DNA of 19,687 nt from Calidifonticultor sp964387355 (GCA_964387355.1 CAYLWJ010000084.1:1-19687); one strand, 5' to 3'. Shown: positions 8,515 through 16,937, counted from the first letter of the stretch. The notes: generated by a model from the letters alone, not told the origin. Numbers and translations are program-made.

Positions 8515-9582
8515 ATGGAATGTTATGAACGTGTAATGAAAGCTTTAAGGCATGAAAAACCAGATCGTCCTCCCTTGAATTATATTGCTACACCAGAAAT
8601 GAATGAGAAATTAAAAAAATACTTAGGAATAGAAAACCAAAATGAATTGTTAGAATATCTAGGTGTAGATATTCGTTATGTTACTCCAAAATATGTTGGA
8701 CCAAAGGAATTCATTGGAGTTCAAGGAGCAAAAGGAGCAGGTAAGGATTTTTGGGGTGTAGAATGGAAACCTGTGACGAATAAATTTGGTACTTATAATG
8801 AAATTGCCTATCATCCATTAGCACAAGCAAAAACAGTAAAAGATATAGAAGAATATTCTTGGCCAAAAGTAGACTGGTTCGATATGTCACATTTAAAAGA
8901 AGAAATTAAGCGCATCAATGCTAAAGAACGAAAGGTAATAATGTTTTTTGCTGGAGGTGCATTTGAATCGGCATGGTATATGCGAGGACTTGAAAGGTTT
9001 TTAATAGATTTAGTTGAACGTCCTGAAATTGCCGTAACTATTTCAAAAAAGGTCACTGAATTTTATTTTAAGAGAGCAATGCGTGCAGTTGAAGAAAGTG
9101 GTGGCCAGATTGATATTTTTTATAGTGGTGGTGATATTGGAACACAAAAAGGTATGATGCTGTCTCCAGATTTATGGAGAAAGTATATAAAACCTCAAAC
9201 TAAACAGCTTATAACACCATTTAAAGAAATGGGATTTAAAACATTTTATCATTCATGTGGCTCTATTGTACCAGTTATTGAAGATTTTATAGAAATGGGT
9301 TTAGACATATTAGATCCTATACAACCTAAAGCAGAAGGTATGGATATAAATTTTCTTAAAAATAAATTTGGAGATAGACTATCTTTCCATGGAGCAATAG
9401 ATGAGCAGGAATTACTTCCAATGGGCAAACCTGAAGAAGTGAAAAGAGTGGTTATAAAAACAATAGATATACTTGGAAAAAACGGTGGATATATTGTTTG
9501 TTCTTCTCACGCACTTCAGCCAGATATTCCGGTTGAAAATGTTTTAGCAATGTTTAGCGCCGCTAGGGAATATAAATATTAA
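8515..9582 (+). CDS. UroD/MtaA-family zinc methyltransferase-like protein, UroD-1
   Basis: Uroporphyrinogen decarboxylase superfamily (COG0407), the branch that includes the corrinoid:coenzyme M methyltransferases MtaA/MtbA and CmuA. The 355 residues match. Zinc ligands as in MtaA are visible: His246 and Cys248 in YHSCGS, and Cys329 in IVCSSH. The N terminus (ERVMKALRHEKPDRPP) and the SPDLWRKYIKPQ segment are typical of the group. A GTG at 8500 is in frame but overlaps the AAAAGGAG Shine-Dalgarno, so the ATG at 8515 is preferred. True haem-pathway UroD is unlikely because of the Cys/His metal site and the neighbours. With the adjacent MttB homologue it could move a methyl group between a corrinoid protein and tetrahydrofolate or a thiol, but no corrinoid protein gene lies in this window. 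Confidence 0.88.
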   Translation: MECYERVMKALRHEKPDRPPLNYIATPEMNEKLKKYLGIENQNELLEYLGVDIRYVTPKYVGPKEFIGVQGAKGAGKDFWGVEWKPVTNKFGTYNEIAYHPLAQAKTVKDIEEYSWPKVDWFDMSHLKEEIKRINAKERKVIMFFAGGAFESAWYMRGLERFLIDLVERPEIAVTISKKVTEFYFKRAMRAVEESGGQIDIFYSGGDIGTQKGMMLSPDLWRKYIKPQTKQLITPFKEMGFKTFYHSCGSIVPVIEDFIEMGLDILDPIQPKAEGMDINFLKNKFGDRLSFHGAIDEQELLPMGKPEEVKRVVIKTIDILGKNGGYIVCSSHALQPDIPVENVLAMFSAAREYKY

Positions 9583-9599
9583 AAATTTAAAAAATTGCT

Positions 9600-9618
9600 G
9601 TATAAAAAAAATTTTTAT
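9600..9618. repeat. A/T hairpin between UroD-1 and MttB
   Basis: TATAAAAA, a three-base loop and TTTTTATA form a perfect inverted repeat 18 bases after the UroD-1 stop. Flanking CTG and CAG could extend it imperfectly. It is pure A/T with no long T run after it, so at most a weak terminator or RNA-stabilising element. Confidence 0.3.
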
Positions 9619-9699
9619 AAATAACAGTAAAGAAGCCACGCAATATAAATATTAATTTTTTAAAATTATTAAAAAATTATTTATAAGAGGTAAAAAATT

Positions 9700-11112
9700 A
9701 TGAATATTAAAGAATTAAATGAAAATCAGATTGAAAAGATAAAGATGCTAACAGAAGAAATGATAGAGACTATTGGTTTTAATGTACAGAATAATACTCT
9801 ATTAAAAAAGGCTAAAAAAGCTGGTGCAATTGTTGATGATATAAGTATGACAGTTAAAATACCAAAAAAATTACTGAGAGAACTTCTAAACAATATACCA
9901 AAAAGTTTTGTTATAAAAGGGATAGATGGAAAAGAATATAAAATTGGTGGAGACAAACAATATATTTGGGCAATAGTAGTTGATCCATGGATTATTGATT
10001 ATTATACACAGAAGCCTCGTCGTCCCAGTCTTGAAGACATTAAAATAAATACAATCCTTGCCCAAAAAAATGAAGATGTTGCTGCAATGAGTAGAATGGA
10101 TTTTCCTGTAACTGATTATAGTGATAATACTTCAAGTTTAAGGGCGCTTGAAACACATTTACTTAATCATGTTAAACATAATGTTTTAATGATTTCTAGT
10201 TTAGAAAATTTAAAGGTTTGTATGGAAACTGGAGAAATTATTGCTGATGGTAAGGGTTTTGCTAATAGTAAGCTTGCATCAGTAGGTGTATCAATCATTT
10301 CTCCCCTTATATTGTCAGATTTAAATTCCAAAATTTTACTTGAGGCTACAAAGAGAAACTTTGCAGTTATTCCTACTACTTGTCCAATTGCAGGAATTAC
10401 ATCACCTTATACCATAGGTAACACTCTTTTACAAGGAAATGTTGAAACCATATTTCTTGCTGCACTTACTCAAATTATCAATCCTGGAAATCCTTATCTT
10501 TATGCGTTAGGCCCCTCTGTTTGTGATTTATATACAGGGTTTGACTTATATTATACTATAGATAAAGTTTTGTGGAAGATTGCAGGGACAGAACTAGCAA
10601 AATCTTATAACATCCCGAATGTTGCAGAATGCGGTGGAACACTATCACACCGTTATGATATGCAAAGTGGTGCCGAAAGTATTCTTTTTATGCTTACTGC
10701 ACAAAATACAGGAGCTAGCATTATTTCAGGTTTAGGGTCGTGTTTTAATGCAAACGGTCTTTCTTCAGAAATGATTATTATTCAGTCAGAATGGTTTAGG
10801 ATATCAAAATTTTTGTCTCGAGGTATAAATTTGCATTATCTTGAAGAAGGGATTAATAGTATACAATCTAGAGGACATGGAGGTAACTTTTTATCCGATG
10901 ACTTGACTATTAAGTTTGTAAGAAGTGATGAATTTTTTAAAAGTGATCTTTTGGATACAACAGGGGGTTTTAAAAGTGTCCCATCCTTATTAGAAAATGC
11001 CCACAGAAAGGTAAAAGAATTAACAGAAGGCTATAATTCACCAGTTCCTGAAAACATTCAAGAGAATTTAAGAAGATATTTTTATAATTTATATAAAAAA
11101 ATGAACTCTTAA
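9700..11112 (+). CDS. MttB-family (trimethylamine methyltransferase-like) protein, non-pyrrolysine
   Basis: MttB superfamily TIM barrel, 470 residues, close to the family length. The superfamily includes trimethylamine (pyrrolysine-dependent) and glycine-betaine, proline-betaine and carnitine (pyrrolysine-free) corrinoid methyltransferases. Typical landmarks: the N-terminal cap ending in a VxIPKKLL-like strand and the GIDGKEYKIGG hairpin (about residues 50-85), TTCPIAGITSP at about 226-236, and the glycine-rich AECGGTLSHRYDMQSGAES segment near 307-325. The frame runs without any amber codon, so it belongs to the non-pyrrolysine class. AAGAGGT at 9685-9691 precedes the start. It likely removes a methyl group from a quaternary amine or other N- or O-methyl substrate onto a corrinoid protein encoded elsewhere. 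The lack of an adjacent MtgC/MttC-type corrinoid gene makes this less certain than usual. Confidence 0.87.
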   Translation: MNIKELNENQIEKIKMLTEEMIETIGFNVQNNTLLKKAKKAGAIVDDISMTVKIPKKLLRELLNNIPKSFVIKGIDGKEYKIGGDKQYIWAIVVDPWIIDYYTQKPRRPSLEDIKINTILAQKNEDVAAMSRMDFPVTDYSDNTSSLRALETHLLNHVKHNVLMISSLENLKVCMETGEIIADGKGFANSKLASVGVSIISPLILSDLNSKILLEATKRNFAVIPTTCPIAGITSPYTIGNTLLQGNVETIFLAALTQIINPGNPYLYALGPSVCDLYTGFDLYYTIDKVLWKIAGTELAKSYNIPNVAECGGTLSHRYDMQSGAESILFMLTAQNTGASIISGLGSCFNANGLSSEMIIIQSEWFRISKFLSRGINLHYLEEGINSIQSRGHGGNFLSDDLTIKFVRSDEFFKSDLLDTTGGFKSVPSLLENAHRKVKELTEGYNSPVPENIQENLRRYFYNLYKKMNS

Positions 11113-11144
11113 TCAGAGATTTTACTTATGTATAGGAGGTTTAA

Positions 11145-13457
11145 ATGTTTCCAAATTGGACATTTACAGAAACAGATAAAGAGCATATTAAACAAATGGA
11201 AGATTTTATTCCAGGTGATTTATTCGATTCTCATGCACATATATACAAAATAGATAATTTAAATTTAGCTGATTTTAATTTTCTTAATGATGGGCCAAAG
11301 GAAGTAACTGTAAAAATTTGGCATGATTATTTAAGCGAAAAAATTGGAAGGGATCGAATTAAAGGAGGATTATTTTGCCCTTACTTTGCTGATAACTGCG
11401 ATATCCAAAAATCAAATGATTTCTTGATTGAACAAATTACGTATTCACCTAATTATAGAGGCTTAATTTTAGTTTCCCCACAATCTAATAAAGAGTATAT
11501 TGATAAATGTCTTCATAACAAACAAATTATAGGATTTAAAATTTATAATGTTATGGGTAAACAAAAACAGATACAACAGACTTCGATTAAAAGTTTTTTT
11601 CCAGACTGGTTATGGGTTATTGCAGATAGTTTAGGTTTAGTAGTATTTTTAGATATAGTAGAAAATAAAACACTTGCAAATGAAGATAATCGGAAATATA
11701 TTATTGAAAAATGCAGAAAATATCCTAATCTGAAACTTGTTCTTAAGAATGCAGCAGTAGGATTTAATATAGAAAATACCATAAAAAGTCTTAATGCTTT
11801 AAGAGGCTTGGAAAATATATGGTTTGATATATCAGTGATTTGTGAAGCTTCTGCTATAAAAGTAATTCTGATGGAATTTGGTCCAGAGAAATTACTATGG
11901 GGGACTGATTTTCCTATTTCTGAAATACGAGGTAAATCTGTTTCTTTTGGGGATTCATTTTTATTGCTTGATTCACATACGGTAAAAGCAAAAAAAATTA
12001 ATTACAAATTTAAACCTTTACTTGTTTTTGTTGAGGCAATAAAAGCTTTAAAAGACGCTAGCGATGATTTTGGATTAAAAAAGGAAGATATACGCAAAAT
12101 TTTTTATGAAAACGCTTTAAAGCTTATTGGTCAGAAAATTACTAGTAATAATACTCAAGATTTATATGAGAATGCAAAGATAAAAATACCTGGCGGTACT
12201 CAGCTCTTAAGTAAAAGACCAGAGCTTATGGCCCCAAAACAATGGCCTGCATATTTTAGTGAAGCTAGAGGTTGTGAAATATGGGATCTTGATGGTAGAC
12301 ATTATTATGATATGTCAACAAATGGTATAGGTTCATGTCTTTTGGGTTTTAACGATCCAGATATAAAAAGAGCAGTTATTAGAAGAATTAATCTTGGGAG
12401 CATGTGTACACTTAATCCACCTGAAGAAGTTTATTTAGCAGACAAATTAATTGAAATTCATGATTGGGCTGACCAAGCAAGATTTACTAGAACAGGAGGA
12501 GAAGCCGCAGCAGTTGCTATTAGAATTGCAAGAGCCACCACTGATCGTTCTATAATAGCAATATGTGGATATCACGGATGGCATGACTGGTATTTAGCCG
12601 CGAATCTTGGGGAAAGTGATGAATTAAGAGGTCACCTTCTTCCAGGACTTGAACCATTAGGAGTACCTAGAGAGCTTAGAGGGACTACTATTGCATTCAG
12701 GTATAATAAAAAGGATGAATTTAAAGAAATTTTGGAAAAGTATGGGACTAAAATAGCTGCTGTGATTATGGAACCATGCAGATATAACGATCCAGAACAA
12801 GGCTTTTTGGAATATATCCGTGAAGAAACAAAAAAACATGGAATATTATTAATATTTGATGAAATAACTATTGGCTGGAGATTATATTTTGGAGGTGCTC
12901 ATTTAAAATTTGGTGTAAATCCTGATATTGCAATATATGCAAAAGCATTGGGCAATGGTTATCCTATAGGAGCTATAATAGGAACAAAAGAAGCAATGGA
13001 AGGCGCAAATAGTTCTTTTATAAGCAGTACTTATTGGACAGAAGGTATTGGACCCTCTGCTGCTCTTGCAGTAATAGAAAAGATGAACAAAGTAGATGTT
13101 CCAAAACACATTGCAATTATTGGAGATAAAGTAATGCAATATTGGAAGTTTTTTGCTTCAAAACATGGTTTACCTGTTATAGTTGAAAATGGATACCCTT
13201 GTTTGGCACATTTTAAGTTTGATCATGAATTTTCTGAAGAGTTAAGAACATTATATACCCAATTAATGTTAGAAAGAGGTTTTCTTGCAGGTACAGTTAT
13301 TTATCCAACGCTTGCCCATAATGAAGAGATAGTCGATTTGTATGGAAAAGCTATTGATGATGTTTTTGGCAATATAGCGTATTTTCTCTCAAAGGGCATT
13401 GTAAAAGAGAAACTAAAAGGTCCTGTAGCACAAAGTGGTTTTAAAAGATTAACATAA
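11145..13457 (+). CDS. Fusion: amidohydrolase domain + class III aminotransferase (GSA-AM-like)
   Basis: One 770-residue frame carries two enzyme domains. Residues about 24-325 form an amidohydrolase-2-type TIM barrel, with FDSHAHIY (His30, His32) and LLWGTDFP (Asp255). The usual histidine after LPxxxH is Asp170 (VVFLDIVE) and the usual histidine of LxHxG is Asn202 (VLKNAAVG), so the metal site is incomplete. Residues about 340-770 form a fold-type I, PLP-dependent class III aminotransferase near glutamate-1-semialdehyde aminomutase: GGEAAAVAIRIAR at about 451-463, IIMEP, FDE with Asp572, and the PLP lysine Lys600 in YAKALGNGYPIG. No internal ribosome site or stop separates the halves. AGGAGGT at 11134-11140 drives it. 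A likely role is amino transfer on a sugar-like or aldehyde intermediate that the barrel domain channels or binds. No other haem genes accompany it, so haem synthesis is unlikely. Confidence 0.88.
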   Translation: MFPNWTFTETDKEHIKQMEDFIPGDLFDSHAHIYKIDNLNLADFNFLNDGPKEVTVKIWHDYLSEKIGRDRIKGGLFCPYFADNCDIQKSNDFLIEQITYSPNYRGLILVSPQSNKEYIDKCLHNKQIIGFKIYNVMGKQKQIQQTSIKSFFPDWLWVIADSLGLVVFLDIVENKTLANEDNRKYIIEKCRKYPNLKLVLKNAAVGFNIENTIKSLNALRGLENIWFDISVICEASAIKVILMEFGPEKLLWGTDFPISEIRGKSVSFGDSFLLLDSHTVKAKKINYKFKPLLVFVEAIKALKDASDDFGLKKEDIRKIFYENALKLIGQKITSNNTQDLYENAKIKIPGGTQLLSKRPELMAPKQWPAYFSEARGCEIWDLDGRHYYDMSTNGIGSCLLGFNDPDIKRAVIRRINLGSMCTLNPPEEVYLADKLIEIHDWADQARFTRTGGEAAAVAIRIARATTDRSIIAICGYHGWHDWYLAANLGESDELRGHLLPGLEPLGVPRELRGTTIAFRYNKKDEFKEILEKYGTKIAAVIMEPCRYNDPEQGFLEYIREETKKHGILLIFDEITIGWRLYFGGAHLKFGVNPDIAIYAKALGNGYPIGAIIGTKEAMEGANSSFISSTYWTEGIGPSAALAVIEKMNKVDVPKHIAIIGDKVMQYWKFFASKHGLPVIVENGYPCLAHFKFDHEFSEELRTLYTQLMLERGFLAGTVIYPTLAHNEEIVDLYGKAIDDVFGNIAYFLSKGIVKEKLKGPVAQSGFKRLT

Positions 13458-13475
13458 AATAATTTAAATATTTCT

Positions 13476-13502
13476 ATTTTACTTTATTATTTTTAGTAAA
13501 AT
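13476..13502. repeat. Eight-base inverted repeat before UroD-2
   Basis: ATTTTACT (13476-13483) and AGTAAAAT (13495-13502) are perfect inverted copies around an 11-base T-rich loop, lying in the 69-base gap between the fusion gene and UroD-2. It could be an intercistronic RNA hairpin or a weak operator. No T run follows, so it is not a good terminator. Confidence 0.35.
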
Positions 13503-13526
13503 TTATAAGAAAGGTTTTAGTTTTAT

Positions 13527-14630
13527 ATGAATGAAAGAGAAAGATTACTTAGAGTCTTAAACTGGATAAAACCTGATAGAGTACCTTGGTTTGCGGATCT
13601 TGGGCATTGGTATAGAGCTGAGAGTGGTGGGATGTGGAATCTTTTTACTATAACTAACCGCACAAAAGAAATGATAGATTTGCATAAAGAAGTAAAAGCA
13701 GGCTGGTATATTGAAGTTGGTAGTTTACATGAAGAGTATTATGAAGAAGATGTTATGCAAGAGAAATTTATAGATGGTAATTTAGCTATAGAGAGATATG
13801 TAACACCTATAGGTAAAATTGAAATGATTAGGAAATGGAATCCAATAAGTTTTTCTTGGGACATTTCAAAATATATGGTGAAAAATATTGAAGAACTTAA
13901 AATTCTTTTATATGTAATTGAAAGAAAAAAAATAATACCCCGAATTGAAAATTGGAGTATTATAGAAGAAATGGGTAAGGATGTTGGACTCGGTTTCCCT
14001 TCTGTAGGATATTCAGGTTTAGGATCGCTAATATCATATTATATGGGTTTGGAGAATACAATTTATGCAATGTATGATGATCCAATTTTATTTGAAAAAT
14101 ATATTAGAACTTATAATCAAAAACATCTTGAGGCTGTAGACATATTTTGTAAATCACAGGCTCCTCATTTGTTATTTACTGATAATCTTTCATCTGATAT
14201 GCAACCTCCAAAGCTTTTTAAGAAATACAGCTTTAATCATTATAAAGAAATTGCTGATCGGGTACACAGTGTTGGTAAAACTGTTTCGGCACATTGTGAT
14301 GGAATGTTGGATAATATAATTGGCGTTGTTGCCGAAGCCGGTATTGATGTAGCTGATGCATGTACACCAAAACCTACAGGAGATTTAACTCCAATTGAAA
14401 TTAGAAAACAAGCTGGAAACGAAATTATATTAATGGGAGGAATATCACCTTATATGTGGTTACCAGAAACTAGCGAAAAAGATTTTATTGCTCATGTTAA
14501 AGAATGGTTAGATTTAAGAAATATAAGCTTTCGGCTAGTCCAATCAGCAGGAGACCAAGTTCCTCCAGGCACAAAAATAGAACGTATTAAACTAGTTTAT
14601 GACCTGGTTGAGGAATTTGGAAGATATTAG
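13527..14630 (+). CDS. UroD-superfamily protein lacking the zinc cysteines, UroD-2
   Basis: Second UroD-like protein, 367 residues, from NERERLLRVLNWIKPDRVPW to a C-terminal DQVPPGTKIERI motif near 343-354. In place of the HxCG ligand motif it has His256-Cys257-Asp258-Gly259. The third ligand position (Cys329 of UroD-1) appears to be Gln339. It therefore keeps the fold and one histidine but not the MtaA-type thiolate site. GDLTPIEIRKQAGNEIILMGGISP at about 291-314 is a conserved barrel segment of this branch. Only a weak AAGAAAGG precedes the start. It could be a methyltransferase with a different metal arrangement, an isomerase or decarboxylase-like enzyme, or a partner of UroD-1. Porphyrin decarboxylation is not supported by context. 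Confidence 0.84.
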   Translation: MNERERLLRVLNWIKPDRVPWFADLGHWYRAESGGMWNLFTITNRTKEMIDLHKEVKAGWYIEVGSLHEEYYEEDVMQEKFIDGNLAIERYVTPIGKIEMIRKWNPISFSWDISKYMVKNIEELKILLYVIERKKIIPRIENWSIIEEMGKDVGLGFPSVGYSGLGSLISYYMGLENTIYAMYDDPILFEKYIRTYNQKHLEAVDIFCKSQAPHLLFTDNLSSDMQPPKLFKKYSFNHYKEIADRVHSVGKTVSAHCDGMLDNIIGVVAEAGIDVADACTPKPTGDLTPIEIRKQAGNEIILMGGISPYMWLPETSEKDFIAHVKEWLDLRNISFRLVQSAGDQVPPGTKIERIKLVYDLVEEFGRY

Positions 14631-14762
14631 CTTTAATTCGTTTTATTTTTATTGTTTTAATTATTAAAAATTTTAAAAATTTTAAATAAATTAAATCTTT
14701 AAGATTATATATAATAATTTTATTAAATAATAAAAAATTTTAAAAAAATTAAAGGAAAGAAA

Positions 14763-15737
14763 ATGAATAATGTAAAAGAAAAACCAATAGTGACAAAACA
14801 AGAAATAAAATTAGCAATGGTTGGTATGGTTGATGGTAATGGTCACCCATATTCATGGAGTGCTATTTTTAATGGATATGACCCAGTTGAAATGGCTAAA
14901 TGTCCTTACCAAGCAATTCCAGCCTATCTTAACAAAGAGCCAAAAGATTCATTGCAAATTAAAGGTGCTAGAGTAACGCATATTTGGACAGATGATCCAG
15001 AAGATGCAAAAAAAGTTGCCAAGGCTTCACTAATTCCATACGTTGTTAATAAACCTGAAGATGTAATAGGTGAAGTTGATGCAGTTATAATACCTACAGA
15101 TAAAGGTTATGAACATGTTCAACGTTGTAAAGCATTTGTTGAGGCAGGGCTTCCTGTTTTTGTAGACAAGCCATTAGCAGACAACCAAGAAGATTTACAA
15201 ATTTTCACCAATTGGATTAAAAATGGTGCTAAAATTATTTCTTCTAGTTGTATGCGTTATTGTAAAGAATTTATACCTTACCATATTTCGACCCATGATC
15301 TTGGCGAGATTAGATATGCTAGCATAACTACACCTAAAACATGGGAAAGATATGGCATACACGCACTTGAAGGAATTTATCCGATATTTGGCTCTGGATT
15401 TATTTCAGTTCAGAATACTGGAACAATTGACAGAAATATTGTTCATATAAAACATATTAATGGTGTTGATATAAATGTTGTTGCTATTAATGATATGTAT
15501 GGCGGTTTTGGTTTATTGCAGCTGGTTGGAACAGCTGGTAAAGTTCAAACAGTATTCAATGATACTTTTTATGCCTTTAAAAAACAGTTAGAAGCATTTA
15601 TACAGTATTTACGTACTGGCATAAGGCCTTTTCCTTTTGAAGAAACTCAGGAGCTAATTAAAATGATTATTGCTGGTATAATTAGTCGTCAGGAAGATGG
15701 AAGAATTGTAAAGCTAGAAGAAATTAATATTTTATAA
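14763..15737 (+). CDS. Gfo/Idh/MocA-family oxidoreductase
   Basis: NAD(P)-dependent oxidoreductase of the Gfo/Idh/MocA family, 324 residues: a Rossmann domain to about residue 140, then the alpha/beta C-terminal domain. The EKP-type motif is VDKPLA with Lys136 and Pro137. His200 in YGIHALEG sits where the catalytic histidine normally falls. The position four residues before it, usually Asp, is Arg196. The first glycine loop is unusual: GMVDGNGH (21-28) replaces the common GxGxxGxxH, followed by a long insert (HPYSWSAIFNGYDP) before the first helix. It is likely a sugar, inositol or sugar-acid dehydrogenase, or an NAD-using lyase or hydrolase of the same fold. The start follows AAAGGAAAG at 14751-14759. 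Confidence 0.85.
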   Translation: MNNVKEKPIVTKQEIKLAMVGMVDGNGHPYSWSAIFNGYDPVEMAKCPYQAIPAYLNKEPKDSLQIKGARVTHIWTDDPEDAKKVAKASLIPYVVNKPEDVIGEVDAVIIPTDKGYEHVQRCKAFVEAGLPVFVDKPLADNQEDLQIFTNWIKNGAKIISSSCMRYCKEFIPYHISTHDLGEIRYASITTPKTWERYGIHALEGIYPIFGSGFISVQNTGTIDRNIVHIKHINGVDINVVAINDMYGGFGLLQLVGTAGKVQTVFNDTFYAFKKQLEAFIQYLRTGIRPFPFEETQELIKMIIAGIISRQEDGRIVKLEEINIL

Positions 15738-15750
15738 TAAATTTAAAATT

Positions 15751-15825
15751 AAGCTTTTAGAATTTTTTATTTTTTAAAAAATATTAAATAATAAAAATAC
15801 TAAATTTAATTTGCCTAAAAAGCTT
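15751..15825. repeat. Inverted repeat between Gfo/Idh and NagB-like genes
   Basis: AAGCTTTTAG (15751-15760) pairs with CTAAAAAGCTT (15815-15825), with further A/T pairing on either side and a T-run/A-run palindrome in the loop. This could fold into one long AU-rich hairpin in the 131-base gap ahead of the NagB-like gene. It might attenuate or stabilise the message; its role is not shown. Confidence 0.3.
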
Positions 15826-15868
15826 TTTGTTAAATTTTTAAAAAATCTTAAAAATAAAGGAGGAAATT

Positions 15869-16804
15869 ATGAAAGAGTTTAATTACAATCCTTCAAAATG
15901 GTTACCGTGGAAAATAGACAAAAATACTTTTGAAAAAATCAGAAATATAAAAAGAGAAGATATTGAAAAACATCCAAATCCAGATTTAAAAATTAGAGTT
16001 GTTCCAGATGATGAAGTAGAACTATATTGGCTTGCTGACATGTTTTATAGAATTAAAAAATCTGCAGATGAAAATAAAAAAGTAGTTTTAATTATGCCAA
16101 ACCCAGCTCTTACATATAGAAAATTGGCATATCTTATTAACAGGTTCGAGGTTAATTGTAAAAATTTATATGTCTTCATTATGGATGAATATGCAGATGA
16201 GAATGGTAATATTGCCCCAGAGACTTTTCCGCAAGGATTTATGCATTTATTTAAGGAATATTTTTATAAAAATATAAATGAAAATTTAAGACCACCAGAA
16301 AAACAAATTATTGGTCCAACCAATGATAATGTTAAAGATTATGGTAAAATGATTGAAGATTTAGGTGGTGCTGATGCATGTTATAGTGGGCCTGGTTGGA
16401 CTGGGCACTTAGCATTTATTGAGCCAGATGCTCCTGAGTTTGAAGCAGATTTAGAAGAATGGAAACAAATGGGGCCTAGAATAGTAACTCTTTCACCTTT
16501 TACAATTGCTCAAAATTCACTACATGGAAGCTTTGGAATGAGCGGAGATCTTAGCTTAGTTCCTCCAAAAGCTTTTACTATTGGTCCTGCTCAGGTTATA
16601 TCTGCAAAATATAGAATGGATTTGCATTCAATTACCACTTATGGTACCTATGTGTCATGGCAGAGGTTTGTATCAAGATTATGTCTTCATGGACCAGTTA
16701 CACCTAAGGTCCCAACTTCAATTCACCAGCTTCTTAAAACAGATGTGTATGTTTCAGAAACTATAGCGCATAACATTGAACTAAGATGGGATAAAGGATA
16801 TTGA
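15869..16804 (+). CDS. NagB-like sugar-phosphate isomerase/deaminase homologue
   Basis: Homologue of glucosamine-6-phosphate deaminase/6-phosphogluconolactonase, 311 residues (E. coli NagB is 266), with about 40 extra N-terminal residues. Visible landmarks: PNPALTYRKL at 77-86 (weakened phosphate loop; the family has GSTP), MDEYAD with Asp106 (the base, Asp72 of NagB), WTGHLAFIEP with His180 and Glu185, VTLSPFT, and KAFTIGPAQVI. The acidic partner of the catalytic histidine (Asp141 in NagB) is Thr178, so ordinary deamination of glucosamine-6-phosphate is doubtful. AAAGGAGG at 15856-15863 is a strong ribosome binding site. It probably isomerises or opens an amino-sugar-like or lactone intermediate made by the neighbours. 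The weak phosphate loop fits a substrate that is not phosphorylated; no kinase is encoded nearby. Confidence 0.83.
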   Translation: MKEFNYNPSKWLPWKIDKNTFEKIRNIKREDIEKHPNPDLKIRVVPDDEVELYWLADMFYRIKKSADENKKVVLIMPNPALTYRKLAYLINRFEVNCKNLYVFIMDEYADENGNIAPETFPQGFMHLFKEYFYKNINENLRPPEKQIIGPTNDNVKDYGKMIEDLGGADACYSGPGWTGHLAFIEPDAPEFEADLEEWKQMGPRIVTLSPFTIAQNSLHGSFGMSGDLSLVPPKAFTIGPAQVISAKYRMDLHSITTYGTYVSWQRFVSRLCLHGPVTPKVPTSIHQLLKTDVYVSETIAHNIELRWDKGY

Positions 16805-16937
16805 TTTTATTATTTTATTTTAATGAGGTAGTTTTATTAATTTGAGGAAAATTGTTATAAATTTGAAAATTTTAAAAATTAGTTTAAAAGTTCATATTGC
16901 AATTGTTATAGTACAATTGAATATTAAATTATTTTTA

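Noticed and set aside
9700..11112. Pyrrolysine-containing MttB
   Set aside because: The reading frame is continuous with no in-frame amber codon.
14631..14762. Repeated ATTTTAAAA blocks and AATCTT-T-AAGATT palindrome before the Gfo/Idh gene
   Set aside because: Low-complexity A/T sequence; no unit repeats often enough or with enough G/C content to argue for function.
16581..16766. 61-codon plus-strand frame inside the NagB-like gene
   Set aside because: Out-of-frame shadow of a gene with clear family motifs.
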